Assembly: GCA_900544535.1 (NCBI GenBank)
Contig: UQVH01000001.1
Span: 106,580-170,579, forward strand
Direction: 5' to 3'
Length of the DNA stretch: 64,000 nt
Origin: an uncultured Bacteroidales bacterium
GTDB taxonomy: Bacteria > Bacteroidota > Bacteroidia > Bacteroidales > Muribaculaceae
Part shown: positions 15,248 to 24,385 of the stretch, in pieces
Numbering within the stretch: position 1 is the stretch's first letter
Layout of the letters: each line of letters begins with the position of its first letter
Program-made: the position numbers and the translations under genes
Notes under the pieces: model-generated
The model's database searches: none
Seen by the model: only the letters and a program-made list of their open reading frames with translations
What the model was told of the DNA's origin: nothing

Positions 15248-16279
15248 TCAGTTGTTTTTTCTTTTTTCTTCTTTTTTCAGACGGCGCAGGGCCTCGGCCT
15301 CGGAGCGGTAGGCGCGGACGGTGCGGCGGATGCCCTCGCGCAGGTCGATCTGCGGATTGAAGTCGAAGTCGGTTCGGGCGTCGGAAATGTCGCAGGCCCA
15401 GTTGCGCTGCGCCATGATGTTGTATTTGTCGGAGTTGAGTGTGACGGGCTGCATCTTGGCCGCGCCGTATTTCTCAGACACCTTGCAGGCGATTTTCAAA
15501 GCCCAGAGCGGCAGACGCACGGGGATCACTAACTTGCGGCCCAGCTCGGAGGCCACGATGCGGCGGAACTCCTTCTGCGAGTAGGCGCGGGGTTCGGAGA
15601 TGATGTATTTCCGGTGGACGGGCGCGTTTTCGAGGGCGTCGAAGATGGCGCGGGCGAGGTCTTCGACATAGATGAAGGTGAGCATCTGGCGGCGGAAGCC
15701 TACGCCGAAATCAAAGTGAGCGTCGATGCTTTTGATCATCATCAGATAGTCCTGTTCGTGAGGACCGTAGACACCGGTCGGGCGCAGGATGATCCATGGA
15801 AATTCAGCGGGGAGAGTCTGCAACAGAGTTTCGGCCTTGATCTTCGAGAGTCCGTAGCGGGTGTTGGGCTGGGGGATCATCGAGCTGTTGAGCGGGGTGT
15901 AGGTCTTCTCGTCGCCGGGACCGATGGCCGAGAGCGACGACATGTAGAGGAACTTCTGCGGATGCTGGTCGTTGGTGATCAGCGCCTCGCAGAAATTGCG
16001 CAGATAGATATAGTTTATCAGGTTGAAATCACTGAAATTTACGCATTTGGTAGCGCCGAGGTTATAGACGATGTAGTCCCAGCTGAAGTCTTTGATCTGT
16101 CCGGCCAGTTTCTGCGGATCGTCATAGTCGAGCGTGATGAATTTCAGCGCCGGATCTGTGAGATAGCGGCGCGACGTGCTCTCGCGCACTCCGCACCAGG
16201 TCTCGTAGCCCCTCGAAAGGGCCTCGCGGGCGATAAAGCCGCCGATAAAACCTCCGGCTCCAACAATCAGTACTTTCAT
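15248..16279 (-). CDS. NAD-dependent epimerase/dehydratase
   Basis: A 343-residue extended short-chain dehydrogenase. The Rossmann glycine motif GAGGFIG is at residues 7-13; the catalytic pair is Y142 and K146 in RYGLSKIKAE, with the upstream serine in MSSLSAIG near residue 114. Such enzymes act on nucleotide sugars or related compounds. The substrate is unknown; the glycosyltransferase directly upstream in the operon makes a sugar or cell-envelope glycan role reasonable. The C-terminus is basic and ends in a run of Lys/Arg/Asn. Confidence 0.85.
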   Translation of the reverse strand: MKVLIVGAGGFIGGFIAREALSRGYETWCGVRESTSRRYLTDPALKFITLDYDDPQKLAGQIKDFSWDYIVYNLGATKCVNFSDFNLINYIYLRNFCEALITNDQHPQKFLYMSSLSAIGPGDEKTYTPLNSSMIPQPNTRYGLSKIKAETLLQTLPAEFPWIILRPTGVYGPHEQDYLMMIKSIDAHFDFGVGFRRQMLTFIYVEDLARAIFDALENAPVHRKYIISEPRAYSQKEFRRIVASELGRKLVIPVRLPLWALKIACKVSEKYGAAKMQPVTLNSDKYNIMAQRNWACDISDARTDFDFNPQIDLREGIRRTVRAYRSEAEALRRLKKEEKRKNN

Positions 16280-16330
16280 CCTGTATCAGTGGTTAAGAAA
16301 TTCGATGTAACAAATAGGTTGTCTCCAGGC

Positions 16331-17647
16331 TCACCCGCCGACTATCTCTGAAAATAGGTCGATGTAGCGCCGGGCTATAATGGGAGAGGCGAAGCGGTCT
16401 CTGACAGAGTCGTGGAGTTCCTGACGGGATATGTCGGCGTTGAGGGCCCACATGATTCCTTCGGCTATGTCCTCGATGTCCTTGTCGCGGGCTATGTAGC
16501 CGTTTTTCAGATGCTCGACGACGTCGTTGCGGCCGTCGCCTCCGAAAGTCACGGGGATGGCTCCTCCGGCCTGCCCCTCGACGAGGGTGCCTCCGAGGGT
16601 CTCGTAGAGCGAGGTCGAGAGGACCACTTTGGCGCTGGCGCAGAGGTAGCGTATGATCTTGAAGTCGTTGACCATGCCGAGCCAGCGGTGTGAGAAGCGC
16701 AGGCGGTCGAGAGCCTCGCGGTTTTTGAGTTGTCCGAAGAAATATACGGCGCTCACGGAGGCTATTTCCGGATGGTTGTCGAAGATGAGGTTCAGGGCGT
16801 CGATGGCATAGTCGAGTCCCTTGATGGGATCGTCGAGGCGGGCGGCGCCGAAGATGATGATATTGGGTTTCTGATCGGTGTACATACTGTAAAGCCTGTT
16901 GGTCTGGCAGTAGAACTGTTCGATCGGGAACGGGTTGTGGATGGTCAGAATCCTGTGGTCTTTCAGCAGTGAGGACCGGCGAGCGCATTCTTCGAGCCAA
17001 TGGCTCACTGTGACGTAGGTGACGGGCACATCGCCGAGCAGGCGGCGCTTCTTTTTCCAGCAGCTGTGCGAGAGGTCGCCGGGACTTCCCCCTCCGGCGA
17101 GGAAGGGGCAGTCGCCGCACTCGCGCAAATAGTGGTCGCAGCCGTAGGCATGGTGGCAGATTCCGGTCATGGCCCACATGTCGTGGAGGGTCCAGACAAT
17201 TTTTTTGCCGGCCTCGTGGAGCTTGCGTATTCCTCCGACGCTCATCAGCCCCTGATTGATCCAGTTGAGGCAGACGATGTCGGCTTCCTTGACCCAGGGG
17301 TGGCGGTGGACATTGATGGCGAATGATCCGGTGGAGACTTTGAAGAGACGGCTGTAATCGAACCCGACGGCAGGCAGGATGCGCAGGCGTTCGAGGCAGA
17401 AGGCCATGGCGCGGAGAAAACGGGTCGAGACTTTGTCGACGGTCTCTTCGTCGGAGGTCTTGGTGTAGACGACCATACGGGCGTCGACTCCCTGCTGGCG
17501 GAGGGCCTGCATGAGCCTGAATGTGACGATAGCGGCGCCTCCCAGAGTATCGGAGTGGTTTATGAGAACCACCTTCTTGCCTCTGAGGTTTTCAGGGAGT
17601 TTCCAGTCGGTTGTTGCGGGCGGCGTTGTGCTGTTGGTTTGTGTCAT
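16331..17647 (-). CDS. Glycosyltransferase family 4
   Basis: A 438-residue GT-B glycosyltransferase. The acceptor domain begins KKVVLINHSDTLGGAAIVTF near residue 24, and the donor-binding domain carries the GT4 signature around residues 340-380 (STSLYETLGGTLVEGQAGGAIPV), including the conserved glutamate that contacts the nucleotide sugar. A cysteine cluster near residues 175-195 (HHAYGCDHYLRECGDCPFL) is unusual for GT4 enzymes but is seen in some Bacteroidota polysaccharide transferases. The start overlaps the DUF389 gene stop as ATGA. Probably acts in the cytoplasm on surface glycan or lipid-linked sugar. Confidence 0.88.
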   Translation of the reverse strand: MTQTNSTTPPATTDWKLPENLRGKKVVLINHSDTLGGAAIVTFRLMQALRQQGVDARMVVYTKTSDEETVDKVSTRFLRAMAFCLERLRILPAVGFDYSRLFKVSTGSFAINVHRHPWVKEADIVCLNWINQGLMSVGGIRKLHEAGKKIVWTLHDMWAMTGICHHAYGCDHYLRECGDCPFLAGGGSPGDLSHSCWKKKRRLLGDVPVTYVTVSHWLEECARRSSLLKDHRILTIHNPFPIEQFYCQTNRLYSMYTDQKPNIIIFGAARLDDPIKGLDYAIDALNLIFDNHPEIASVSAVYFFGQLKNREALDRLRFSHRWLGMVNDFKIIRYLCASAKVVLSTSLYETLGGTLVEGQAGGAIPVTFGGDGRNDVVEHLKNGYIARDKDIEDIAEGIMWALNADISRQELHDSVRDRFASPIIARRYIDLFSEIVGG

Positions 17648-19059
17648 TTCTTTTTAGAGGTGGTTTCCGCTTTGGCTCCTTTTCCTGCGGAGCGGATGGA
17701 GGGGAGGTCTATCTGGTTGCCTACGTTGATGAGCGAGAGATGCTTGTCGCGCAGACGCGCTTTCAGGTAGTTCTCGAATTCGGTCTGCTTCTCTGTTGTC
17801 AGCGGGCGGCTGTATCTGACAAGGGCGAGGTTGAGTGTGTCGAGCCGTCCGGTGGCTATGTTGCCGAAGACTGCACGGCTGACGGCTATATCCTCGACCT
17901 GCGGGAAGATTACCTTGATCTCCGGAGCCATGCGTCCGGCTATGGTGTCGTTGATCTGAGCGAAGGCTATGACGCTGCGAAGCGAGTCGATTGTCTGCTG
18001 CTGCGAGGTCAGTGAGGTGCGGGCGAAGTCATAGATGTCTGTCATGCTCGGCAGTCCGTTCTTGAGTTCCGACAGGTCGGGCGAGTCGCCCTGGATGATG
18101 TGGAGGCGGGTGCCTTCGAGACCGTAATTTTTCAGCTGCGAGGCCATGGCGAGCTGAAGTGAGTCGGGCGGGAGGACCTTGCCGATGAGGGTGACGGTGA
18201 TCTGTTTCTGTCCGTGCTTGATTTCGGCGCTTTTACTGAGCACCTGAGTGGACGGAAAGTTGAACTGCTGTGCTATGAAGCGGTCGGCACTGGCCGTGAA
18301 GCGCGACTGGCGCAGCATGTTGTAGGTGAGGTAGAGCGAGGGAAGGAGGGTGAGAATGGAGACGGTATAGACAATCCGGCGCACCCGGCGCGAGCGTTCG
18401 GGGTTGACGGAGACCACCGGGCGGTAGTGCATCAGCTTGACTCCTGTGAAGGTGGCCAGTCCGATAAAGATCGAGTTGATCAGGAAGAGGTAGAAAGCGC
18501 CGAGGAAGTAGTTGAGCTGGAGGGTGGCAAGCCCGTAGCCAGCGGTGCACAGCGGAGGCATGAGGGCTGTGGCAATGGCTACGCCGGGGATTACGTTGCC
18601 CTTGGACTTGGAACCGATGGCGACGATTCCGGCGCCGCCGCCGAAAAATCCGATCAGTACGTCGTAGATTGTCGGCGAGGTACGCGCCAGCAGTTCGCTG
18701 TGGCCTTCGCTGACAGGGGAGATGATGAAGTAGACCGTCGATGTGAGCACGCTGAACAGTGCGGCCATCACGAGGTTGCGCAGCGCGCGTTTCAGCAGGT
18801 CGAAATCCTGTACTCCGATGCCGAGACCGATGCCGATGATCGGGCCCATCAGCGGAGAGATGAGCATGGCGCCGATGATTACCGCCGTCGAGTTGGTGTT
18901 GAGGCCGAGCGAAGCGATGAAGATGGCGAGGATGAGAATGAGCATGTTGGTCCCTTTGAAGGAGACACCCTCGCGGATGACGCTTTCGGCTTCTTCCTGC
19001 GGCAGCAGATCGTCGGTGAGCGTGAAGTAGCCGACGAGATATTTTTTAAGAGATTGCAT
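17644..19059 (-). CDS. DUF389 / TIGR00341-family membrane protein
   Basis: A 471-residue inner-membrane protein. The first 250 residues hold six or so helices with the family signature GLNTNSTAVIIGAMLISPLMGPI and GIGVQDFDLLKRALRNL; the rest is a soluble, probably cytoplasmic or periplasmic, domain with no known activity. The family is widespread and uncharacterised. I choose the ATG at 19059, which leaves 28 bases after the transporter gene; an in-frame start at 19134 would overlap that gene by 47 bases. Its stop overlaps the glycosyltransferase start. Confidence 0.85.
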   Translation of the reverse strand: MQSLKKYLVGYFTLTDDLLPQEEAESVIREGVSFKGTNMLILILAIFIASLGLNTNSTAVIIGAMLISPLMGPIIGIGLGIGVQDFDLLKRALRNLVMAALFSVLTSTVYFIISPVSEGHSELLARTSPTIYDVLIGFFGGGAGIVAIGSKSKGNVIPGVAIATALMPPLCTAGYGLATLQLNYFLGAFYLFLINSIFIGLATFTGVKLMHYRPVVSVNPERSRRVRRIVYTVSILTLLPSLYLTYNMLRQSRFTASADRFIAQQFNFPSTQVLSKSAEIKHGQKQITVTLIGKVLPPDSLQLAMASQLKNYGLEGTRLHIIQGDSPDLSELKNGLPSMTDIYDFARTSLTSQQQTIDSLRSVIAFAQINDTIAGRMAPEIKVIFPQVEDIAVSRAVFGNIATGRLDTLNLALVRYSRPLTTEKQTEFENYLKARLRDKHLSLINVGNQIDLPSIRSAGKGAKAETTSKKK

Positions 19060-19087
19060 TTCGGGGGAGACGGGTTTCGTGAAAAGG

Positions 19088-20905
19088 TCAGACTGCTTTT
19101 TTGCGGAACTGCTCTTTGACCTCGTCGACCACATTAATTATATAGTCGCCGATCTTCTCAAGCGAGCCGATGATGTCCATGTAGTAGATACCGGCCTGAT
19201 ATTCGTAGTGGTGGTTGTTGATGTTCTCGACGTTCGAGACGCGCAGCTGGTTGCGCATGTTGTTGATCTCGCGCTCCTGGTTGTAGGAGTTGATGATGTC
19301 GGTCTGCTCGGCGGTTTCGAAGTTGCGCAGGAGCAGGAGCATGTTGGTCATGGCGGCCTCGACGGCAATGAACATGGAGTCAATGTTGCGGGAGATCTCT
19401 TCGTTGAAGCTGACGTGGCTTTCCTGCTTGCGGATGAGGATCTTGGCCACGCCGTAGCAGCAGTCGGCTATGCTCTCGATCTCGCTGACGATGCGGAGCA
19501 TGGCGGCGATGCGGTGCTTGCCTTCGTTGGAGAGGCGTCCTTCCGAACAGCGGTTGAGATAGTTGGCGATCTCGATTTCCATGCGGTCGGAGATCTCCTC
19601 GTATTTCTCTATGCGCGAGAACTGTTTGGTGAACTCGTTGCCCGAACTGTTGTGGACTATGTTCTGTGCCATGCCTATCATGCGCTGGACGCGCTGGGCG
19701 TAGACCACGATCTCTTTTTCGGCCTGAGTGATGTTGAGTTCGGAGGCGCTCATGAGACCGCCGGCGATAAATTTGAGCTGGAATTCCTCTTCTTCCTTGT
19801 GCTTGGCCGGGAGGAGTTTTTCGACAACTTTCACGTAGAAGCCGGTGAGCCAGATCATGATGGCGCCGTTGATGAGGTTGAAGACGGTGTGGAACATCGA
19901 CAGTCCGAACGAAACGCTGAACTGCATCTGCGCTATTTTGGCCAGAACAGGGTGGCCTGCGGGCAGACTGCCGTCGAAGACGCTGTTGTAGAGTTTCGGA
20001 TCAGTGGCCTCAAGCTGGTTGACGTAGTTGAATATGCTGTCGGGGTTGCCCTGGCCGAGCCATTCGGTTATGCTGACGTTGAGCCTGACGAAGGGGAAGA
20101 AGACCAACAAGGTCCAGATCATGCCGAAGAGGTTGAAAAGCAGGTGGCCCATCGCCGTGCGCTTGGCCGCTACATTGCCGCTCATGGAGGCTAAAAGCGG
20201 GGTGATGGTGGTACCGATATTGCTGCCGAGCACTACCGCGCAGGCAAGGTCGAAGGAGATCCATCCTTTGGTACACATGATCAGGACGATGGCGAAGGTG
20301 GCGGCCGACGACTGGATGACGGCCGTGAGTATCATGCCGACGAAGAGGAAGAGCAGCACCGAACCGAAGCCCATCGACGCATAGCGTTCGAGAAAGGCAA
20401 ACATCTCAGGATTGCTTTGCAGGTCAGGTACATAGTCGCTGATCATGTCCAGACCCATGAACATCAGGGCGAAGCCTATAAGAAATTCGCCGATCGACTT
20501 CTTGCGGCTGGCGTTGGCGAAGAGCAACGGAACCGCGCAGGCGATCAGCGGGAGAATAAATGCAGAGGTGTCTACCTTGAATCCGAAAAGCGAGATGATC
20601 CATGCCGTAAATGTCGTTCCGACGTTTGCGCCGAAGATGACGGCCATGGACTGGGCCAGTGTCATGAGACCGGCGTTGACGAAGCTGACCACCATCACCG
20701 TCGATGCCGACGAACTCTGAATGAGAGCGGTGATCACTATACCGGTGAACAGTCCGGTGAACCGGTTTCGGGTCATTGCCGAAAGTATTGTACGAAGGCG
20801 GTCGCCGGCAGCCTTCTGGAGGCCTTCACTCATCACCTTCATTCCGTAGAGGAACAAGGCGACCGATCCCAAAAGACACAGGAGGTCAAGGAAGCTGTAA
20901 CTCAT
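19088..20905 (-). CDS. Na/phosphate cotransporter family protein with PhoU-like domain
   Basis: A 605-residue membrane transporter. It carries two inverted Na/Pi repeats, each with the QSSS/QSSA signature (TALIQSSSASTVMVVSF near residue 62 and TAVIQSSAATFAIVL near residue 215), about nine helices in all, then a cytoplasmic PhoU-like helical domain from about residue 370 (TQAEKEIVVYAQRVQRMIG). Members move phosphate with sodium; the PhoU-like part is thought to sense or regulate. It is the first gene of the seven-gene operon reaching to 13836, with a -7 box at 20996-20989. Confidence 0.92.
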   Translation of the reverse strand: MSYSFLDLLCLLGSVALFLYGMKVMSEGLQKAAGDRLRTILSAMTRNRFTGLFTGIVITALIQSSSASTVMVVSFVNAGLMTLAQSMAVIFGANVGTTFTAWIISLFGFKVDTSAFILPLIACAVPLLFANASRKKSIGEFLIGFALMFMGLDMISDYVPDLQSNPEMFAFLERYASMGFGSVLLFLFVGMILTAVIQSSAATFAIVLIMCTKGWISFDLACAVVLGSNIGTTITPLLASMSGNVAAKRTAMGHLLFNLFGMIWTLLVFFPFVRLNVSITEWLGQGNPDSIFNYVNQLEATDPKLYNSVFDGSLPAGHPVLAKIAQMQFSVSFGLSMFHTVFNLINGAIMIWLTGFYVKVVEKLLPAKHKEEEEFQLKFIAGGLMSASELNITQAEKEIVVYAQRVQRMIGMAQNIVHNSSGNEFTKQFSRIEKYEEISDRMEIEIANYLNRCSEGRLSNEGKHRIAAMLRIVSEIESIADCCYGVAKILIRKQESHVSFNEEISRNIDSMFIAVEAAMTNMLLLLRNFETAEQTDIINSYNQEREINNMRNQLRVSNVENINNHHYEYQAGIYYMDIIGSLEKIGDYIINVVDEVKEQFRKKAV

Positions 20906-20988
20906 GTATTTGTCGTTATGAAATAAAAAAGCCGGGGAAAGTTTCCCTCCGTTTCCGTCCGACGGACGGCAAGGACTTTCTCCGACTG

Positions 20989-20996
20989 CAAATTTA
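20989..20996 (-). promoter_or_regulatory. -7 promoter box of the transporter operon
   Basis: Minus strand TAAATTTG at 20996-20989 matches TAnnTTTG; the transporter start is 84 bases downstream. The leader contains a hairpin with arms CCGTCC and GGACGG near 20955-20969. The -33 region is AT-rich without a clear TTTG. Confidence 0.55.
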
Positions 20997-21016
20997 TAAA
21001 GAAATTTTTAAACTTT

Positions 21017-21442
21017 TTATAGGGCGGCTTTCATTTTTGCCACCATATCGGCGTATTCCTCATCGCTCAGATAGATCTCTCCTGGATTGATTCGGAAGGT
21101 GCCGCCGTAGTCCGGACCGTCGACATATTTCGGCGCCAGGTGGAAGTGGAGATGGGAGAGCTTGTCGCTGTAAGCGCCGTAGTTGATCTTTTCGGGGTGA
21201 AACACCTTGTCCATGGCGCGGGTCACGCGGGTCACGTCCTTCATGAAAGCGTTGCGCTCCTCGTCGCTCAGCTCGAAGAGGTCGTTGACATGGCCGTCGT
21301 AGGCCACCAGGCAGCGCCCGCGGTAGGTCTGCTCCTTGAAAAGAAACACTCTCGACACATCGAGCTTGGCTATTTCGATCATCAGATTGTGGAGCGTCTC
21401 GTTGTTGGTGCAATAGAGACAGTCCTTGGGATCACTTTTCAT
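21017..21442 (-). CDS. HIT family protein
   Basis: A 141-residue histidine-triad protein, a nucleotide-binding hydrolase or transferase of the HINT/FHIT group. The catalytic motif HLHFHLAPKY places histidines at residues 97, 99 and 101, and an N-terminal CLYC pair (residues 8 and 11) suggests zinc binding. The ATG at 21442 is used because the promoter at 21490-21521 lies between it and an earlier in-frame codon at 21520. Substrate unknown; family members hydrolyse adenosine phosphoramidates or Ap4A. Confidence 0.9.
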   Translation of the reverse strand: MKSDPKDCLYCTNNETLHNLMIEIAKLDVSRVFLFKEQTYRGRCLVAYDGHVNDLFELSDEERNAFMKDVTRVTRAMDKVFHPEKINYGAYSDKLSHLHFHLAPKYVDGPDYGGTFRINPGEIYLSDEEYADMVAKMKAAL

Positions 21443-21489
21443 AATTTTGCAAAATTTTCTGGGGTAAATAGATTTCGGTTTTACAGAAG

Positions 21490-21521
21490 CAAAATTAAGA
21501 CAAATAATCAGAATATGCAAA
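21490..21521 (-). promoter_or_regulatory. Bacteroidota-type promoter of the HIT gene
   Basis: Minus strand: TTTG at 21521-21518, 20 bp, then TAATTTTG at 21497-21490. Spacing fits the consensus. Start codon is about 50 bases downstream. Confidence 0.75.
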
Positions 21522-21545
21522 ACGGGGCGTCACCCACCGCCTCGG

Positions 21546-22454
21546 TCAGTTCAGGCGGAGCTGTTCGCGGTACTGGCGGGGGCTTTGGCCGGTGAGGCGC
21601 TTGAAGAGGCGCGTGAAGTGCTGCGGGTACTGGAAGCCAAGGTCGTAGGCGATGATGCTGATGTCGTCGGGCGAGGCGGCGAGGCGCTGCTTGGCGACGG
21701 ATACGATGTGGCGCGAGATCATTTCCTGGGCCGTGTTGCCGGTCTCTTTCTTGACAAGGTCGCCGAAATAGCCGGGAGTCAGGTTGACGAGGTCGGCGAA
21801 GTAGGCTACGGAGGGGACGGCGTCGCGGTGTTCGGGCTTTTCGAAATAGGCTTTCAGCTCGCGTTCGAAACGGCCGACAATCTCAGAGTTGACCTTGTGG
21901 CGCACGATGAACTGGCGGTCGTAGAAGCGGTGGAGATACTCTAAGAGCAACTGGATGTTGGCCGAGAGCAGGGCGGCCGAGTGGTGGTCGACAGGATGGG
22001 CCATCTCGCGGCGGATCTTCTCAAGGCAGTCAAGGAAAATCTCGCGTTCATCCTCTGAAAGATGCAACGCTTCCATCTGCGAGTAGTCGAAGAAGCTGAA
22101 ATCGGCAATCTTCTGGCCGAGCGGGGTGCCGTAGATCAGGTCGGGGTGGAACATCAGCCCGACAACGTCCGGCGCGACGACGTCGCGTTTCATCTCCACG
22201 TCGATCACCTGGCCAGGCGAGAAACTCACAACGGTTCCCTCCTGATAGTCGTAGTGGCGCCGGCCGTAGCGCAGCGAACACTCCACGCCGTTCTTAAGAA
22301 ACAGCGCGTAGACACCGTATTTGATCCTGACATTGTTTACAGCCTGGGTGGCCTTTTTGAGGTCTATGACCGTCACCAGGGGATGGAGCGTGGGCAGTCC
22401 GTAAAGCTTGTTGTAAGCGTCGATCGAATCCAGATTTATGACCGTCTTTTCCAT
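21546..22454 (-). CDS. AraC family transcriptional regulator
   Basis: A 302-residue regulator. The N-terminal 170 residues form a cupin-like sensor region; the C-terminal AraC/XylS DNA-binding domain runs from about residue 205, with the two helix-turn-helix segments NLTPGYFGDLVKKETGNT and ISIIAYDLGFQYPQHFTRLF and the closing LTGQSPRQYREQLR. It is divergent from oxyR across about 180 bases. The effector and targets are not visible; the divergent layout makes its own promoter and the oxyR promoter plausible targets. Confidence 0.93.
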   Translation of the reverse strand: MEKTVINLDSIDAYNKLYGLPTLHPLVTVIDLKKATQAVNNVRIKYGVYALFLKNGVECSLRYGRRHYDYQEGTVVSFSPGQVIDVEMKRDVVAPDVVGLMFHPDLIYGTPLGQKIADFSFFDYSQMEALHLSEDEREIFLDCLEKIRREMAHPVDHHSAALLSANIQLLLEYLHRFYDRQFIVRHKVNSEIVGRFERELKAYFEKPEHRDAVPSVAYFADLVNLTPGYFGDLVKKETGNTAQEMISRHIVSVAKQRLAASPDDISIIAYDLGFQYPQHFTRLFKRLTGQSPRQYREQLRLN

Positions 22455-22511
22455 AGATAAGTAACTCTATAAAAATTAAATGCAATATGATTTTTGCAAC
22501 ATTCACCAAGA

Positions 22512-22601
22512 CAAAATTAAGCATAATTTCCCAACCCCGCGCAATCATCATGAATATTGGTAAGTAAGCCAAGGAAAAAGGTCAGATTTTGTCTAACTTT
22601 G
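22512..22601. promoter_or_regulatory. Divergent promoter region between the AraC regulator and oxyR
   Basis: TAATTTTG on the minus strand at 22519-22512 points to the AraC gene, and TAACTTTG on the plus strand at 22594-22601 points to oxyR. Both fit TAnnTTTG; neither has a clean TTTG at the usual -33 distance, which could mean activator dependence. Confidence 0.5.
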
Positions 22602-22633
22602 TATCGGTTTTATCGAACAACACCGGAATCGTT

Positions 22634-23560
22634 ATGACACTTCAGCAGATGGAATATATAGTGGCGGTCGACAAATACCGCCATTTCGCAAAAGCCGCGG
22701 AATCGTGCGGCGTCTCACAGTCGACTCTCTCGTCGCTTGTCCAGAAACTGGAATACGAGCTTGACGTGACCATATTTGACCGCAACAGTCATCCGGTAAA
22801 ACCTACGGAGTTTGGCGCGGAAATCATAAGCCGCCTGAAGAGCGTATTGTTCAACGCCGCGCAGGTGAGGGAACTCGTGTCGGTGCGGAAGGGCGAATCG
22901 GTGGGCACCGTATCGCTCGGCATCACTTCTACCGTCGCTCCGTATCTGCTGCCGAAAATGTTCAGCTATCTTTCGGCCCGTCATCCCGGCATAAAGCTGC
23001 ATGTCGAGGAGACGCGGGTGTCGGCGATCATCTCGCAGCTTGAACGCGGCGATCTTGACGTGGCGCTTCTGGCGACTCCTCTCGGCAACAGCGAGTTGCT
23101 TGAAATACCTGTTTTCCGCGAACGTCTGCTGGCCTACATCTCGCCGGAAATGCCGATCCACAGTGAGAAGGTGCTGCAGACCGGGCAGCTTCCGGTCGAC
23201 GGAGTGTGGGCGCTTCGCGAGGGATATTGTCCGAATAACGGTGTCTTCCCTTTCTGCCATAGCCATTCGTCGCGTCGGGCGGTCTATGAGGCCGGAAGCG
23301 TGGAGACGCTCATCAGAATCGTGGATGAAAACGGCGGATACGCGATCATCCCCGAACTCCATGTCCCTCTTCTCAGGGAATGCCAGCAGGCAAATGTCCG
23401 TGAGCTGACCGATCCGGAACCATCACGCGAGATAGCCCTTGTCGTACACCGCAACTTCGTTCGTGAACGGCTGCTGAACATCCTCGCCGATGCTATCAGG
23501 TCAGTTATCCCTCCGGAGATGGTCAACAGCCGTATCAAAAACTTTCCGATAGTCCTCTGA
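22634..23560 (+). CDS. oxyR: Hydrogen-peroxide-sensing LysR-type regulator OxyR
   Basis: A 308-residue LysR-type activator. The N-terminal helix-turn-helix (MTLQQMEYIVAVDKYRHFAK, then SQSTLSSLVQKLE) is typical of OxyR. Cysteines fall at residues 199 and 208 (EGYCPNNGVFPFCHSHS), the same numbers and 9-residue spacing as the redox pair of E. coli OxyR, so it very probably senses peroxide by disulfide formation. The ATG at 22634 follows the -7 box at 22594-22601; the earlier codon at 22589 lies upstream of that box. Known Bacteroidota targets include catalase, Dps and peroxidases; none is in this window. Confidence 0.93.
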   Translation: MTLQQMEYIVAVDKYRHFAKAAESCGVSQSTLSSLVQKLEYELDVTIFDRNSHPVKPTEFGAEIISRLKSVLFNAAQVRELVSVRKGESVGTVSLGITSTVAPYLLPKMFSYLSARHPGIKLHVEETRVSAIISQLERGDLDVALLATPLGNSELLEIPVFRERLLAYISPEMPIHSEKVLQTGQLPVDGVWALREGYCPNNGVFPFCHSHSSRRAVYEAGSVETLIRIVDENGGYAIIPELHVPLLRECQQANVRELTDPEPSREIALVVHRNFVRERLLNILADAIRSVIPPEMVNSRIKNFPIVL

Positions 23561-23593
23561 TTGAAAAAACCGATGAACCAATCGGTTTAATGG

Positions 23594-23625
23594 TTTGTAT
23601 CAATGATGAGGGATATATAACTTTG
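23594..23625 (+). promoter_or_regulatory. Promoter of the membrane ferredoxin-like gene
   Basis: TTTG at 23594-23597, 20 bp, then TAACTTTG at 23618-23625, matching the Bacteroidota consensus. It starts only 34 bases after the oxyR stop codon. The predicted transcript start rules out a start codon at 23590 and supports ATG 23692. Confidence 0.75.
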
Positions 23626-23691
23626 TGCCTGCAAATAATATTCAGGTCGGCATTGCCGTCAGTCATCCCCAACACTTCTTTTACGCGAATT

Positions 23692-24375
23692 ATGGCACAA
23701 AAACAGTTTTACCGTCATTTCCCGAAAACGGGCTTCCCTCTTTATTGGATTCTGCTTCTCTATATTGTCGCCGGTTATTTCTACCCGGTGATCGGTTTTC
23801 TGGCCGTTGTCTGCATGATCGCTCCCGTGGCTTTTGCCGTCAGGAGAGGAAGATGGTGGTGTGGAAATGCCTGTCCGAGAGGAAGTCTTTATGACAAGGT
23901 GTTGTCAAAATATTCTCCCCACAGACCTATTCCGTCCTTTGTCCGCACGAGGGGATTCCGTTCATTCATGGTACTCTTCATCTTCACGATGTTCGGTGTG
24001 CAGATGTATCGCGCCTGGGGCGACTGGGATGCCATGGGGCGTGTATTCTGGCTGATCATAACGGTCACGACAGTGGTCGGCGTCACGCTTTCGTTCATCT
24101 ATGCTCCTCGTACCTGGTGCTCGTTCTGTCCGATGGGGACACTGTCGTCATGGGCGACTCCCCGCAGCGGAGCACTGCCCAAAAATTACAGCCGCGTGGT
24201 TGTGGGCGAGAAGTGCACCACCCGCTGCAAACTCTGTTCGGCCGTGTGCCCCATGCAGTTGGAGCCTTATGGAAGCCGGGGCGAAGCGGAGGGTCTGCTC
24301 CATCCCGATTGTCTCAAGTGCGGACGTTGTATATCAGGCTGCCCGCTGAAAGTGCCTGAGATGAGGAAAATCTGA
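23692..24375 (+). CDS. Membrane-bound 4Fe-4S protein (NapH/NosR-like)
   Basis: A 227-residue membrane electron-transfer protein. About four helices span residues 15-137. Cysteine motifs CGNACP (57, 61) and CSFCP (143, 146) are those of the NapH/NosR/CcoG-like polyferredoxin group, and the C-terminus has two 4Fe-4S ferredoxin motifs with cysteines at 175, 179, 182, 186 and 207, 210, 213, 217. The likely role is passing electrons between the quinone pool and a partner. No reductase gene is adjacent. Its position directly after oxyR, but with its own promoter, suggests a link to redox stress that is not proved. Confidence 0.85.
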   Translation: MAQKQFYRHFPKTGFPLYWILLLYIVAGYFYPVIGFLAVVCMIAPVAFAVRRGRWWCGNACPRGSLYDKVLSKYSPHRPIPSFVRTRGFRSFMVLFIFTMFGVQMYRAWGDWDAMGRVFWLIITVTTVVGVTLSFIYAPRTWCSFCPMGTLSSWATPRSGALPKNYSRVVVGEKCTTRCKLCSAVCPMQLEPYGSRGEAEGLLHPDCLKCGRCISGCPLKVPEMRKI

Positions 24376-24385
24376 CGGTTTCCGC

